The translations under genes were made by a program, and so were the position numbers. Positions 10,853-20,812 of a stretch of 50,454 nucleotides of DNA are shown in pieces (within the stretch, counting starts at the first letter, position 1; each line of letters starts with the position of its first letter). The notes below the pieces were generated by a model that was not told where the DNA came from, made no database searches, and worked only from the letters and a program-made list of their open reading frames with translations. The stretch spans positions 1 to 50,454 of the forward strand of contig JADNRY010000422.1 of NCBI GenBank assembly GCA_015501585.1. The letters run 5' to 3'. The stretch comes from Rhodocollybia butyracea. Its lineage: Eukaryota; Basidiomycota; Agaricomycetes; Agaricales; Omphalotaceae.

Positions 10853-11649
10853 TTAGGTCTGCCCAAGGACTTCATTGAGATAAGCGCGACGAGCCGGGTG
10901 ATTATCAATGTCCTTCTTCACAAGCAATCCTTGGTTGAATATAGTTTCCTAGTATCCAATCAAGTTAGTAACTGTATCTAGTAGTTGTGGATCTCAGTAA
11001 TAAGCTCACTTTGAAGAACACAATTCCTGCTCCCCCTCTGTTCTGCTCGGTGAGAGGAACACGGTACTTCGCTCCTGCTGGTACACAATAGAGTGTCCCG
11101 GCGCCAAAATGGATGCGAACCCAACCGGCAGCAGTAACGTCTATGAGGGTACAGTACGTTGGGTGTAGATTGTACTCACCCTCAACATCCAAATAGAGGC
11201 TTCCGCTTGTTACAACAACGACCGCTGCATTCGCTATGCATATATCGCTACGGATCGAGTCAATAATAATATACGGAGGGCATCCGAGTCAATATATTTG
11301 TTTTCCGGACCTCAGATTCTCCGCCGCTTTCGTCAGTAAGGTAGCCATCTAGAATTGAAGTGAGCTGATCATCGAATTTGCTCTCGGAGAGGATCTATAT
11401 TGTGATCACCTCCGGGGCTGTATTTTTCTCAACGTCGAAGTTGAATGGAACGATACAACCATCCTGGGTAATGGGAAATCCTAATTCCTGGGCAATTTTC
11501 TGACCAGCCTGTTCAATTTCATCGGGGCCACCAGCCACAGATGATATCTTCCACCCAAGGGCATTGATTTGTTGGACACTGACTGGATGAGATGCATCGA
11601 TGTCAGAGGCAGAATCGGTGGGAAGATAGTATGCACGAATGGGGGCCAT
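10853..11649 (-). CDS. Acireductone dioxygenase-like protein, copy C (metal ligands lost)
   Basis: Exons 11649-11410, 11348-11311, 11247-11180, 11140-11010 and 10948-10853 sum to 573 nt, 190 residues, the shortest of the four copies. An in-frame ATG lies 19 codons upstream (11706), but the conserved start MAPIRAYYLP is at 11649. The second intron begins with gtccgg, a weaker donor than gtaagg in copies A and B; its acceptor and phase match the family. Exon 1 is three codons shorter near EKNTAPE and exon 2 is one codon shorter. The metal site reads SDICIANA and the turn PAGAKYRVPL, again without histidine. The C terminus keeps DNHPARRAYL. It lies in the duplicated block; its flank resembles that of copy A. 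Confidence 0.77.
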
Positions 11650-11684
11650 CTTTGGTTGCTGTAACAGTGGGTTGAGGCCAACTT

Positions 11685-12014
11685 TTAAAGTGTCAGCCAG
11701 AAGCAAGTAAATTCGGTCTGAGATCGTACTACGTAGTACTCCACATTACGTTCATCTAGGAGGAAGAATTTCTTTTGGAGCATAGTCCACGGCAGATCCA
11801 GAGATTTCCCCGTTGCCAGCCCATCTTCATAGCGGAAAGCGAGGATTGCGAGCTTGTAACAGAAATAATACGACCCTCCCACCCCAACATTGGCTAACTT
11901 TGTATATTTTTGATGCTTGCGTATTTTTGAAACTGGTCGTACAAGTACGGGACTAACCAACACTTTGGTGGGCGATGAGGAACATTGTAAGGAAACTTCG
12001 AGTTTCGCCTTCAA
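11685..12014 (-). other. Small conserved ORF upstream of ARD-like copy C
   Basis: 109 codons, MKAKLEVSLQ followed by SSSPTKVLVSPVLV, the counterpart of 1218-1523. The two share about 40 N-terminal residues and then differ by frame changes. It overlaps the 5' side of copy C's extended frame. Probably flank carried with the duplication; no domain recognised. Confidence 0.22.
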
Positions 12015-12504
12015 CCTTCTCAGTTAGGTGGCAAAGATGACATGGCTCCACTGTATCACGGTGGGTTTACTTAAAACCTTAAGTTCGTCGATATCATTCT
12101 CTGCAACGATGTAGGGACTCTAACCAGCATTTTGGTGGCCTGTATCACATGCAAATAGAAAATGTTGAGCGACCGGTAGCGATATCGATGGACTCAAGTG
12201 CCTACGGCAGTATGTAACTTGTAATTATTTGTTCATCGAGATCCCTGCCGCCTGAGTCTGCATAAAATCGTTCATATCTGTCCCGCGTAGTAGTCGTAAA
12301 CCGTAGGATCGCACTGCAAGACTTTAATAATAGGATCAGTCTCGCCGTTGACCTTTTTGGGATCACTCTGTAGTTGCTTCATCACTTGGATCAGAATCTC
12401 CTATCAATTTTCTGAATTCTGACCAGTGGATGTGAGTAGAAATACTGAAAAAGAACTCGTACGGTAATAGTACATTCAATTTGGTTTATAAAGCACTCAG
12501 GTAT

Positions 12505-13307
12505 CTAAGTCTGCCCAACGACCTCCTTGAGATAAGCTTGACGAGCCGGATGGCTATCGATCTCTTTGTTCACAAGTAATCCGTGGTTGGATATTGTTTC
12601 CTATGCGACTCAGTAGGTGTATTTACTGGTTAATCTCAGAAATACCAAGCTCACCTTGAATAAGGCAATTCCCTTTGCCCCTTTATTCTGCTCGTTGAAA
12701 GGAACGCGGTACTTTGCTCCTGATGGCGTAGAAAGGAGCGTCCCACCACTAAGATGGATGCGAACCCAACCAGGAGCAGTAACGTCTATGAGGGTACAGT
12801 GAAGGCAGACCATACCTCAGGCGCAGATTGTGCTCACCCTCAACATCTATACATGGGCTTCCGCTCGTTACCGCAGCAACCACTCCATTCGCTAGACATA
12901 TAGTGCTATGGATCGAGTTAATATACCGACTCGGCGAGCCTCAATATATTTGTATTCCTAACTTATTCTCTGCTGCCGCCGCTTTCATCAGCAAGGCAGC
13001 CATCTAGATTTGTGAGTGAGTGATCTTCAATAAGTTGCCGTCGGAAAGTTATAATCACCTCTGGAGCCATTGTCGCTGCGTTTTTTTCAATGTCCAAGTC
13101 GAAGCGAATGATACAACCCTCCTGTGTCATGGGAAATCCTAATTCCTGTGCGAATTTTTGACCAGCCTGTTCAATCTCATCATGGCCACCAGCAACAGAT
13201 AGTATCTTCCATTCAAGGGCATCGAGTTGTTCGATGCTGACTGGATGAGCTGCATCAATGGCAGAAGCAGAATCGGCGGGAAGAAAATACGCTCGAATGG
13301 GGGCCAT
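12505..13307 (-). CDS. Acireductone dioxygenase-like protein, copy D (metal ligands lost)
   Basis: Exons 13307-13059, 13003-12963, 12905-12838, 12785-12655 and 12600-12505 give exactly 585 nt, 194 residues; introns are 52-57 nt. Order of motifs: MAPIRAYFLPADSAS, HPVSIEQLDALEWKILSV, GCIIRFDLD, MAALLMKAAAAENN, CIDVED, GWVRIHLSGGTLL, SGAKYRVPF, DSHPARQAYLKE. As in the other copies, the expected HxHxxxxE segment (NNTICLANG) and the downstream metal His are replaced. It has the same four intron positions and phases as A-C. Relative to true ARDs the fold elements are kept and the active site is not, so a binding or regulatory role is more plausible than catalysis (inference). Confidence 0.8.
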
Positions 13308-14330
13308 CTTTGCTTACTGTAGCAGTGGAAGGTTAAAGTGTCAGCCAAAAGAAAATGAATTCGGTCTGGGATTGTATCCTCGTTCACTTATAAGGAAGAA
13401 TTAATTTTGTGGCATAGTCCAAGAGTGGAACCCAGAAATTGCTCGTGCTAGTTCTTCATACTGCGTGACAAGGGGGGATTTTGGCTTACTGATCCTCCCG
13501 CCCCAACATCGGCCAGATTTGTATATAAGATCTATGTAGTCGAATACCTGTGGATTAGAAAACTGTTCTTGTGGAAACACGCAGTCAATTTTTATTCATG
13601 GAAGGCATAGTCATGGGTGCGTTTCACCTGTAAGCCAGCTTCTCGGGTGCATAAGCTGCTGTATTAGCCTTCTCCTCCTCAGAATCTCTGTGCACCCAAG
13701 TCAGAAATGTACTAGCACTATCGATGATGTTCATCCAGGAGAACGATCGAACACTAAGGCGGACGGGCCTTCACGATCTACTCATGATTGTCACAAAGCA
13801 ATTGGTGAAAGTTTGGAACTCGGAGCACTTGGACATTATTAGGATTCGCACGTGAAGAAGTAGAAGACTAAACAGCAATTTGGTACTTCGATATTACAGT
13901 CATGCAGATGGGCTCGATATATCATATGTAACAGAAAATATTGAGGGACTGTAACGATATCGATCTGCCTGCGGCTGTATGTAGCCTGGAACTATTAGCC
14001 ATCCAGATCCCTGAAGGTTGTATTACTTCATAAAATCGTTCATAACAGGCTTTGAGTCTCGTAAACCGTACGACTTCACTGGAAGACTCAAGATAATAGA
14101 ATCAGCTTTGCATTTACCTTCTTAGGATCTAGCTGCTTCATCCCTGACTCACAACCTCCTACCAAGTTCCGAGTTCTGAGAGCAGGGTTTTTGTCGAGTG
14201 TGCGCAAGTCCATAGTAACTGTAATCACTTGGGGAAGCGGTACATCAAACTGTCAAGACCAGATTTTTTGGACTGGGAATGTTCCTATAAAGTTGCTTTT
14301 ATATGCTGTGAGTCGCTACGAGTCATGCAA

Positions 14331-14800
14331 GGCCACGGGACATAGCTTAACTCGAACTTGGCGAAACTAGTGATGGGATCGCTACCCCGCACGAGATGGA
14401 GGAGGATTTGGCAGACGATGCCGAGTTTCGACTGTTTGGGCCCCGACCTTCACCGCAGATGCATGTCTGCCGCTCAGAGCATAGATAGGGAACGAAAAGA
14501 AAAACCGGCGTGGTCAGCGCGATAGGATTAGAACCAAAAAACTCGAATTAGAACAGGATGTCACGGGGCAATGGTGCATGGTACAAAATTATGGTTGCTA
14601 TGGTTGTCATCTCCCGTCTATCTCTTGTCTAGCCTTTTGTCGCACATAACTACGCTTTCTGTTGGTACAAAGTAGGATTTTCAACTTGGACCGCCATTAG
14701 TACAGTCAAAACGCGTTCCAATATCGGGAATAGGAACTCACCAATTGAACGATTTCAAACTGATACATATACGCGTCACAAAAGGGTAAGTATAAAGCAA
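14331..14800. other. Spacer between ARD block and Ser-rich gene
   Basis: About 14640-14745 is the same sequence as about 8515-8625 ('tttctgttggtac', 'ccaatatcgggaat'), the downstream flank of the Ser-rich gene pair. The stretch 14340-14600 has no gene I can support. Confidence 0.4.
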
Positions 14801-14803
14801 TTC

Positions 14804-15422
14804 TCAGTCGAAAGAAACCTCGTAAAACGGGTCGCCAACCACTAAAAACGCGCGAAAAAAAAGACATTAACGAAAATGAAACCATGCGTGAATGGAACTC
14901 ACCTCTCCTCAGAAATTCAACAATGTGCATATCCAACAACGACGATTCTTCCTTCTTTTCTACCGTGACGTTGGCCCATTTTGCTCCACCCCGAGGATCC
15001 CGTTCAAATTCTCGCTCTCTGAAACTTCTTTCATCAGCTCCTCCATGAACCTTCAACTTTCGCGATTTTGGGTCTCTCTGGCCATGATCTCTGTTCGAGC
15101 CCATACCAGTACTAGGGTTCATTCGGCGTTTTGACGAAGACGAGGGAGAACCAAGCACCGTCGAGAAAAAACTAGAACTAGAACTTGGAGTTAGGCCGCT
15201 AGAATGAGTAGACTCGGATATGTCATTGTCTTCGACATCTTCAAGATCAGAGCTAGAAGAAGGCAAGAGTATAGGTGAGCCTGGTTCGATAAGATTGTCA
15301 ACGTTCATGGTAAGAGATGGGCGTCTAAGATTGGATCGGCGCTTATGCCCATTGCAAGCCCCTATCCGAGCCATTCTACCAAAGTCCCATAATTGACTCG
15401 TTAACTCCCGCAGACTTCTCAT
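14804..15422 (-). CDS. Unknown Ser-rich basic protein, intact copy
   Basis: Exon 1 15422-14903 and exon 2 14841-14804, joined by a 61-nt intron (gtgagt...tttttag), give 185 residues. Without the splice the frame reads through the intron to a longer protein, but the donor and acceptor are good. Visible features: a basic N terminus (GHKRRSNLRRPSL), an acidic patch SDLEDVEDND, a serine run around residues 75-100, a basic cluster around RDPKSRKLK, and a C-terminal LLDMHIVEFLRRG. It looks disordered and possibly nuclear (inference from composition). A truncated, rearranged copy lies at about 8500-9115. No family recognised. Confidence 0.5.
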
Positions 15423-15637
15423 TTTCCGCTGGTATCTATATTGAGCATCTACTCAATACAAGCATTGAGGGTCTATCTTCGCAATCATTCCAAATTCTAT
15501 AATTATTAAGTCCCTTCAAAATTCCAAACATTTATAAGTATGAGTCTAGTCTATCTAATATAGATATCGTATTATAATGACTATACATATAAGTATATCA
15601 TAACTAAGGCATTGTAGAGCCACAAAAATAAACTAAT

Positions 15638-17100
15638 CTACCATTTTTCTTCCTCCGCGACGGGAAGAAGCTTGACGTGTCTATTTTTCTTCACTTCCTG
15701 TCCTTTCGTTCCAAAGTAACGAGTGGTCTGATAACTCCAGTGAAGCGACCTGTAAGTATGATATAAATAAAAGCGTGTATGTGCTCAAATGTGGGAAGGA
15801 CATACCCCACTATCCAGTCTTGTAAACCCCTCACATATATTTGAACCATGTCATCAACTTCTTTGCCCCAAGGAGGAAGCTGTTTATTGTACTCGACGAA
15901 GTTGTCGATGGTCTCCTGACAAAGCATCCCAATCTTGTCGACAGCACCTTGGAGATCATAGCCGTGGTACTTCATGAGGATGTCAATCATGTTATAAGAA
16001 TCGCCACGCGATTGCTCAACGTTATAAGAGAAGATGTCCTACATTCATGTTAGCCCATCGAAGAGAGCACCAAATTGCAACTTACGTTAGACCAAGTAAC
16101 AAAATCATTTGCGGCCTGGTTCAAACCCATAATGACAGGGTCCTCGACGACGTAGTCGGGAAGATCGATTCCATAGGCATACCTGATAAGCCAGGTGGTC
16201 AGTTGAATGGGATGTGTAACCCCGAATATGGGTAAACTTACTCGATAAGAGCCCAGCAAATTTTGCAACCTAGGCAGGATAGCCGGTTAATGGACGAAGA
16301 TAAAATGATATGAACGAGGGCGAACCAGAACCGTCCCTCCGTATGTCGATGTATGATTCCAAATCAGGGATCTGGGAGGTATCACGAGCTTTAGCTTGGA
16401 GGCTGACGGCGTCAAAGAAGAGTTCCATTGTTTCTCTGAAACGAGCTTGGGGGCCAGGACCAGCCTCGCGGATACATCGACTCCAGAAACTGTGGACGAA
16501 TGAACATTGTGTGAAGGTGATATGTACAGGGCTGGACATACTCTCTGGCCAGCTTTCCGGCACTCGACTCTTCTTGAGGTTGCACATAATTAGATTTTGT
16601 GGTGGGTCGGTAAAACTCGGTAAACCACAGCGCGTTCATGACAGAGTCGGAAAGGGCCTCAGTATCGCTGGTCATCATTCCATCGGAGATGTTGTCTCTA
16701 GAGAGTTAAGAGCAAAGTGAGATTTTGATTATGGCAAAGACGTGGGCGTTACTCACAGGTGGAAGAGATAGTTCATAAAGTCGGACACGACTCGAAGTCG
16801 CTCATCCGAGATGGCCTTGTTGTAACAAAACGCGGTCAACTCTCCGGCCTGAAGACCGTAAAGGGCCTTTCTACGTTTGTCGTTCAAATCAGGGCAATTG
16901 ATGTCTAGCCACTTGACAGATGCAGCAGCAACCGCGTCGCCGTTGTCGTGATATGATAGTGGGAAGGCGCAGTGAGCGAGCAAGTCGGGAAGAATAAAGT
17001 GAGCCGGGGTATCTTGCCGGACAGGAACGATAGTTTCAAGTGATGATGACGGTAGTAGGCTTGAAGCATTAGAGGATGCAGTGAAAGCAGGGCGATCCAT
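15638..17100 (-). CDS. Sesquiterpene synthase (class I terpene cyclase)
   Basis: Seven exons (17100-16757, 16697-16542, 16489-16326, 16269-16242, 16182-16086, 16038-15806, 15749-15638) sum to 1134 nt, 377 residues, a usual length for agaric sesquiterpene synthases. The Mg-binding acidic motif is DNISD (116-120). The NSE triad is N263, S267, E271 in NDIFSYNVE, followed by QSRGDSYN. The C-terminal RY pair is R351-Y352. Other family landmarks are FILPDLLAHCAFPL, FRETMELFFDAV, IPDLESYIDIRR and CKICWALIEY. Such enzymes ionise a prenyl diphosphate, usually farnesyl diphosphate, and cyclise it in the cytosol; the product cannot be read from sequence. The third intron begins gttcgc, a weak donor, but it restores the CKICWALIEY block exactly. 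I see no P450 or other tailoring gene beside it, so it may act alone or with distant genes. Confidence 0.93.
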
Positions 17101-18228
17101 TTCGACTGCAAAAAAGATCTTGCTTGCTTCTTATGTAGGATATAGATGTCCGATTTTTGGAAGATTCGGGGCCGTAGACAAACCTGGATATAATGCGAAG
17201 AGTTACACAGGCATAAGTTGAAGCCGCAACATGAAGCTGAAGGGCCAAAAGGACTTTGGAAATCCGTTGTCGTCCCTGGAGCTTAAAGGCGAAATTTTGT
17301 CAAGCCACATCGACTCTATCTCTGTTCTACCGGAAACAGCCGAAGGGAGTGTGTAATATCCAATGCATCGTTTTTTGTTTTCCGCCAAAGTGCATGAGCT
17401 TATTTCACCTTCATGTCTGAGCCAAACGGGGCCTCATGAGAATTAACGAAACAGGAATACATACAGTATCCACGTTCCACCGAAAATAGCGGTATAAATG
17501 GTACCGCTTTACTAGAGCGAATGTCATTGCAGAGGTTTCACGGTAGAACAATTTGTACAAATCGAGTGGTTCCGTGGCATAGTGAGAATCTTACCAAGGG
17601 TGCAGTATGTTGTCCCTGCATCGTATGGAGTCCTCATGGATTCTGGAGTGCGGTTTTCGAGGCGCTTCGTTCGATTCTCACTTGAAAGCTGAGAAAGTAA
17701 ATTTGCGCGAGTTTATGCATCCGTCAAATGAAAGGATCCAAGTTTGAGTACTACTCGCATCTTGAAGCTTGAAACATGGAACAGCCAGGGATCATGCGTG
17801 CATCATGCACGGACACGAGGAGCAACTCCAAGGGCGGCGTTCACGGATGGCCTCAACCTCTACTACATGATCAATATTTCTTGACGGCATATATGATTGA
17901 CGAACCTCTCGATGTTTGGATGCACATTGCATGCGCAAGAGTCTGTTCCCGTCTTCACGTCAATGTATGTTCGTAAGACTCCTTCAAGCGCCCAAATTCT
18001 CACACGCGTCTTTTCGAGAAATTTCTTTGACTTTACGCGTCCGTCTGCGCTGGCATTAATTGAGGTGAATCCAGGACACACTAGCTTGTTTCGTACTTAC
18101 ACTGACCATCCTCAGTACTCTATCCTACAACAGGTACAGATACTGCAACTTGAATGTTTATTGCAGCGCTTGACGTCCTTTTTCTTTTCATCGATTCATC
18201 GATAGACCATTGCTGAAGCTTCAAAATA
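17101..18228. other. Intergenic region between terpene synthase and AHA1
   Basis: The two flanking genes are divergent, so this contains both promoters. It holds small open frames on both strands (for example 17203-17388 on the minus strand) without conserved features or splice logic. No repeat or RNA gene seen. Confidence 0.4.
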
Positions 18229-19725
18229 ATGGCACTTCCACCGTCTACTGCGAACTGGCACTGGAAGGCGAAGAACCTGAACTCGTACGCTGATTCCGAA
18301 TGTGTTTCAGCGGTTTTACTCAGAAATGTCACAGGTGGGGTCAGGGTTGGTTTGACCGCGAATTGACAAAAGTGACGGTCAAGGGAGACAAGGCTGGAGA
18401 GGAGTTGACAATTACAAAGATTCATGAATTTGAAGGAGATGTTGAACTTGGTCAGAGGAAATCCAAGTGCGTTTGAATAACTTTTTTTGTTAACATATAT
18501 ACTGATCATTTTGTGCCCAGGTTAATCACTATCTACGACTGCAGGGTCGTCCTTGAATGGTCAGGAAAGGCCAGCGATGAATCTGAAGTTACTGGCCGTC
18601 TGGAAATTCCAGAGGTATCTCATGAAAACACCTTGGACAAGTCCTCTGACTATCAGGTATGTTATCTCTTTTCGAAACTCTGGCCAGGTATTAAAATATA
18701 TCCAGTACTTCTGGTCAATTACTTCCGATTCCTCTGCTGCTGCTGAGGCTTTGGTCGCAATGGCTAAGACCCGTACTCCTGCGATTCTCGAAGAAATTTT
18801 CAGCCGTTTCCCCGCTGCAATGATTGAAACTCACGGCAAAGATCTCACAGTCAGTGCGGATCCCAGCAGAGCGGGAACGCCGGCACCTGCTGCTCCCTCT
18901 GCTTCTAGCACCACCGCGTCCTCATCTGCAGCCGCAGCTACTCCTAAGCCAGCTGTGAAAAAAGAAGCGAAGAAAGTGACTGTAAACTCGGCCACCGTTA
19001 GTGTGGAAGCATCGTTCATGGCTGCAGCGGATGACTTGTTCAGTATGCTGACGGACGAGAAAAAAATTCCATCCTGGACCCGAGCCCCTGCAAAGGTATG
19101 TCAATGATCTTTGTTATCGATTGCCTGAGCGAATTTTTGTTCCAGTCTGCAGCAAAGGTCGACACAGAGTACTCACTGTTTGGCGGTGGCGTTACGGGGA
19201 AGTACGTGTCCCTTGAACCCCCTTCCAAAATCGTCCAGACCTGGGCTTTACAAAGTCCGACGTGGCCAACTGGTGAGGATCGTGTACCCATAAACTGAAA
19301 CCCAATTAATGCGTTTTTCAGGACACATTGGGACCTTGACAACTACGTTAAACCAGTCCTCAGATTCCACTAAAATCACGTTATCGCTCGCAGGTGTCCC
19401 TCTTGGTATGGAAGATGAAATCAGGAATAATCTAGAAGGATATTAGTCAGTTTTATACGCGTATTCTCGCTGCAAACATGAAAACTCACTATGATTTCGC
19501 AGTATACATGGCTTCAAATCCCTTGGGTACGTTCGACTGTTCCCATCTCCTCCTTCCTATTCTTCATCGTCGTCTTCCTCTTCAACAAAACGGGATATTG
19601 CTCCGAAAAGTGGCACACAATCTACGGTGTCATGCCTTTCGGTCGGAGCGATTACTATTATGATAGTCGTTGCTGCATTTGTTATACCCTATTTTGCTTC
19701 AGATATCCCAGTGAAGCGAGTTTGA
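18229..19725 (+). CDS. AHA1: AHA1 Hsp90 ATPase activator with hydrophobic C-terminal tail
   Basis: Seven exons (18229-18284, 18335-18466, 18521-18656, 18706-19095, 19146-19272, 19322-19445, 19503-19725) give 1188 nt, 395 residues. The N-terminal domain has the hallmarks NWHWK, FDREL, GDVELGQRKSK, ITIYDC, VVLEWSG and EVTGRLEIPEVSHE. A linker rich in Ala/Ser/Thr/Pro leads to the C-terminal SRPBCC domain (YSLFGGGVTGKYVSL, VQTWALQSPTWP, GVPLGMEDEIRNNLEGYY). AHA1 binds the Hsp90 middle domain and stimulates its ATPase in the cytosol. The genomic TAG at 19444-19446 is not the stop: the donor 'gtcagt' starts inside it and the splice restores LEGYYIHGFKSLG. After that come a poly-Ser stretch, a basic pair and a hydrophobic run VGAITIMIVVAAFVIPYF (about 369-386), then about nine residues. 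Fungal and animal AHA1 is normally soluble and shorter. Confidence 0.92.
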
Positions 19726-20812
19726 TGGATACTATTTTTCCACCTTTTACTCTCCCTGATTGTCCTTGGACGTTTCGCTAACGTTTTCCATTCGACTTTT
19801 CAATGACTGCTTGCCGACCTGCGTTCTTTGCTTTGTGCATCTTTAGTTTGGGCAGCGTTCTTTAGAGCATATGCATACTGGTTTTTTCATTGGTGTCGAC
19901 GATGAAAAGTGTCGAGTAGAAGGATTTAAATGTGTTTGTAATATAAAGTTTGCTGTTGAAGTCGCTTTTTTCCCCGATGAAGGTAGCAAAGAATGCTTGT
20001 CTCATGTATCAGTCCGTTACGCTTCAAGCAAGGCTACATATCTGTCCGCCACGACTGTGCAGAAGTGAGAAGTGACAGGGTATCTCAACTGGGAGGTGCG
20101 CGTTTCTTCTCGGAGCCTCCAACATCCTCACCTTCCACATCGAACCATTCATCAAGTTCAACCCACCAGTCTGTGCGTCTATACTAGGTGTCAACATGTA
20201 TCTATCAATTGCTGTCATTTGAATCTGCCGTCTTTGCCATCTCGAAATAAGCAGTGCGGTCTGGACTCTGGATGTTGTACCCTCCCGCTATAGTAATAGA
20301 TGATCTTCAGAGATTGTTCATCTTAATCAACTCGTTGCTTGATGACAGAACACCAAGCCATACGTTCTAGTCAACATGTGGAATGATTCATCCTGGAGCC
20401 TGGACAAACCTTGTTTGTGAGGACAGAAAGAAGTTTGAACGGAGTTGTGGCACACGAAAATGTAGGGGATTTTCCCTGCTGCTCTTCTGAGCTTGGGGTA
20501 TGATGTAAATGGAAGATATAGATATTTTATCCGAATCCCTCCGAATAGGCTGAAACTATTCCATCAATGTCTGAAGGCCCAGGCCCTCCCAGGCCCCATA
20601 GCGGAAGATGAGCGCTGCAGAGTCGCTTTGACAACCGAAAAGAGATCTCGGCTTCCGGTCCGCATGCACATGATTCTTCGATGCATGGGCGCTTAACAAG
20701 ATCTTCGCAACGGACGACGAGAGCAATCAGCATTTGGTACTGTGCCGCTCACCTTCTTTCTTTCTATCTTTGACCTTCACTGCCTTGTCAACAATCCTAC
20801 CCATCGCTCCCT
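19726..20812. other. Intergenic region AHA1 to F-box/WD40 gene
   Basis: Contains the 3' flank of AHA1 and the upstream region of the next plus-strand gene. It has short frames only (for example 20493-20696) and no recognised domain or repeat. The last 70 bases before 20813 are pyrimidine-rich ('ctttctttctatcttt'), a common feature just upstream of fungal start codons. Confidence 0.4.

Larger units (their letters stand above)
10790..14330. repeat. Right copy of the duplicated ARD-pair block
   Basis: This corresponds to about 240-3800. Copy C matches A and copy D matches B by their upstream flanks: the MKAKL ORF lies upstream of A and C, and 'gtgcgtttcacc' followed by a 'cataagctg' word lies upstream of B and D. 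The 3' flank word 'cggtaatagtacattc', or a variant of it, follows all four genes. This implies an original tandem duplication followed by duplication of the pair. Confidence 0.7.

Noticed and set aside
14706..15422. Unspliced 238-residue reading of the Ser-rich gene
   Set aside because: It reads through a good 61-nt intron; the spliced 185-residue form is preferred.
19444..19446. TAG as the AHA1 stop codon
   Set aside because: Splicing with the donor inside this TAG restores the conserved AHA1 C-terminal motif and leads to a 73-residue open exon, so the stop is at 19723-19725.
15638..19725. A terpene biosynthetic gene cluster
   Set aside because: Neighbours are a Ser-rich unknown gene and AHA1; no tailoring enzyme or transporter is adjacent.
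19478..19781. Open frames with a hydrophobic stretch (SSFLFFIVVFLF) after AHA1
   Set aside because: Out of frame with the AHA1 last exon at 19503-19725, which explains the region better.
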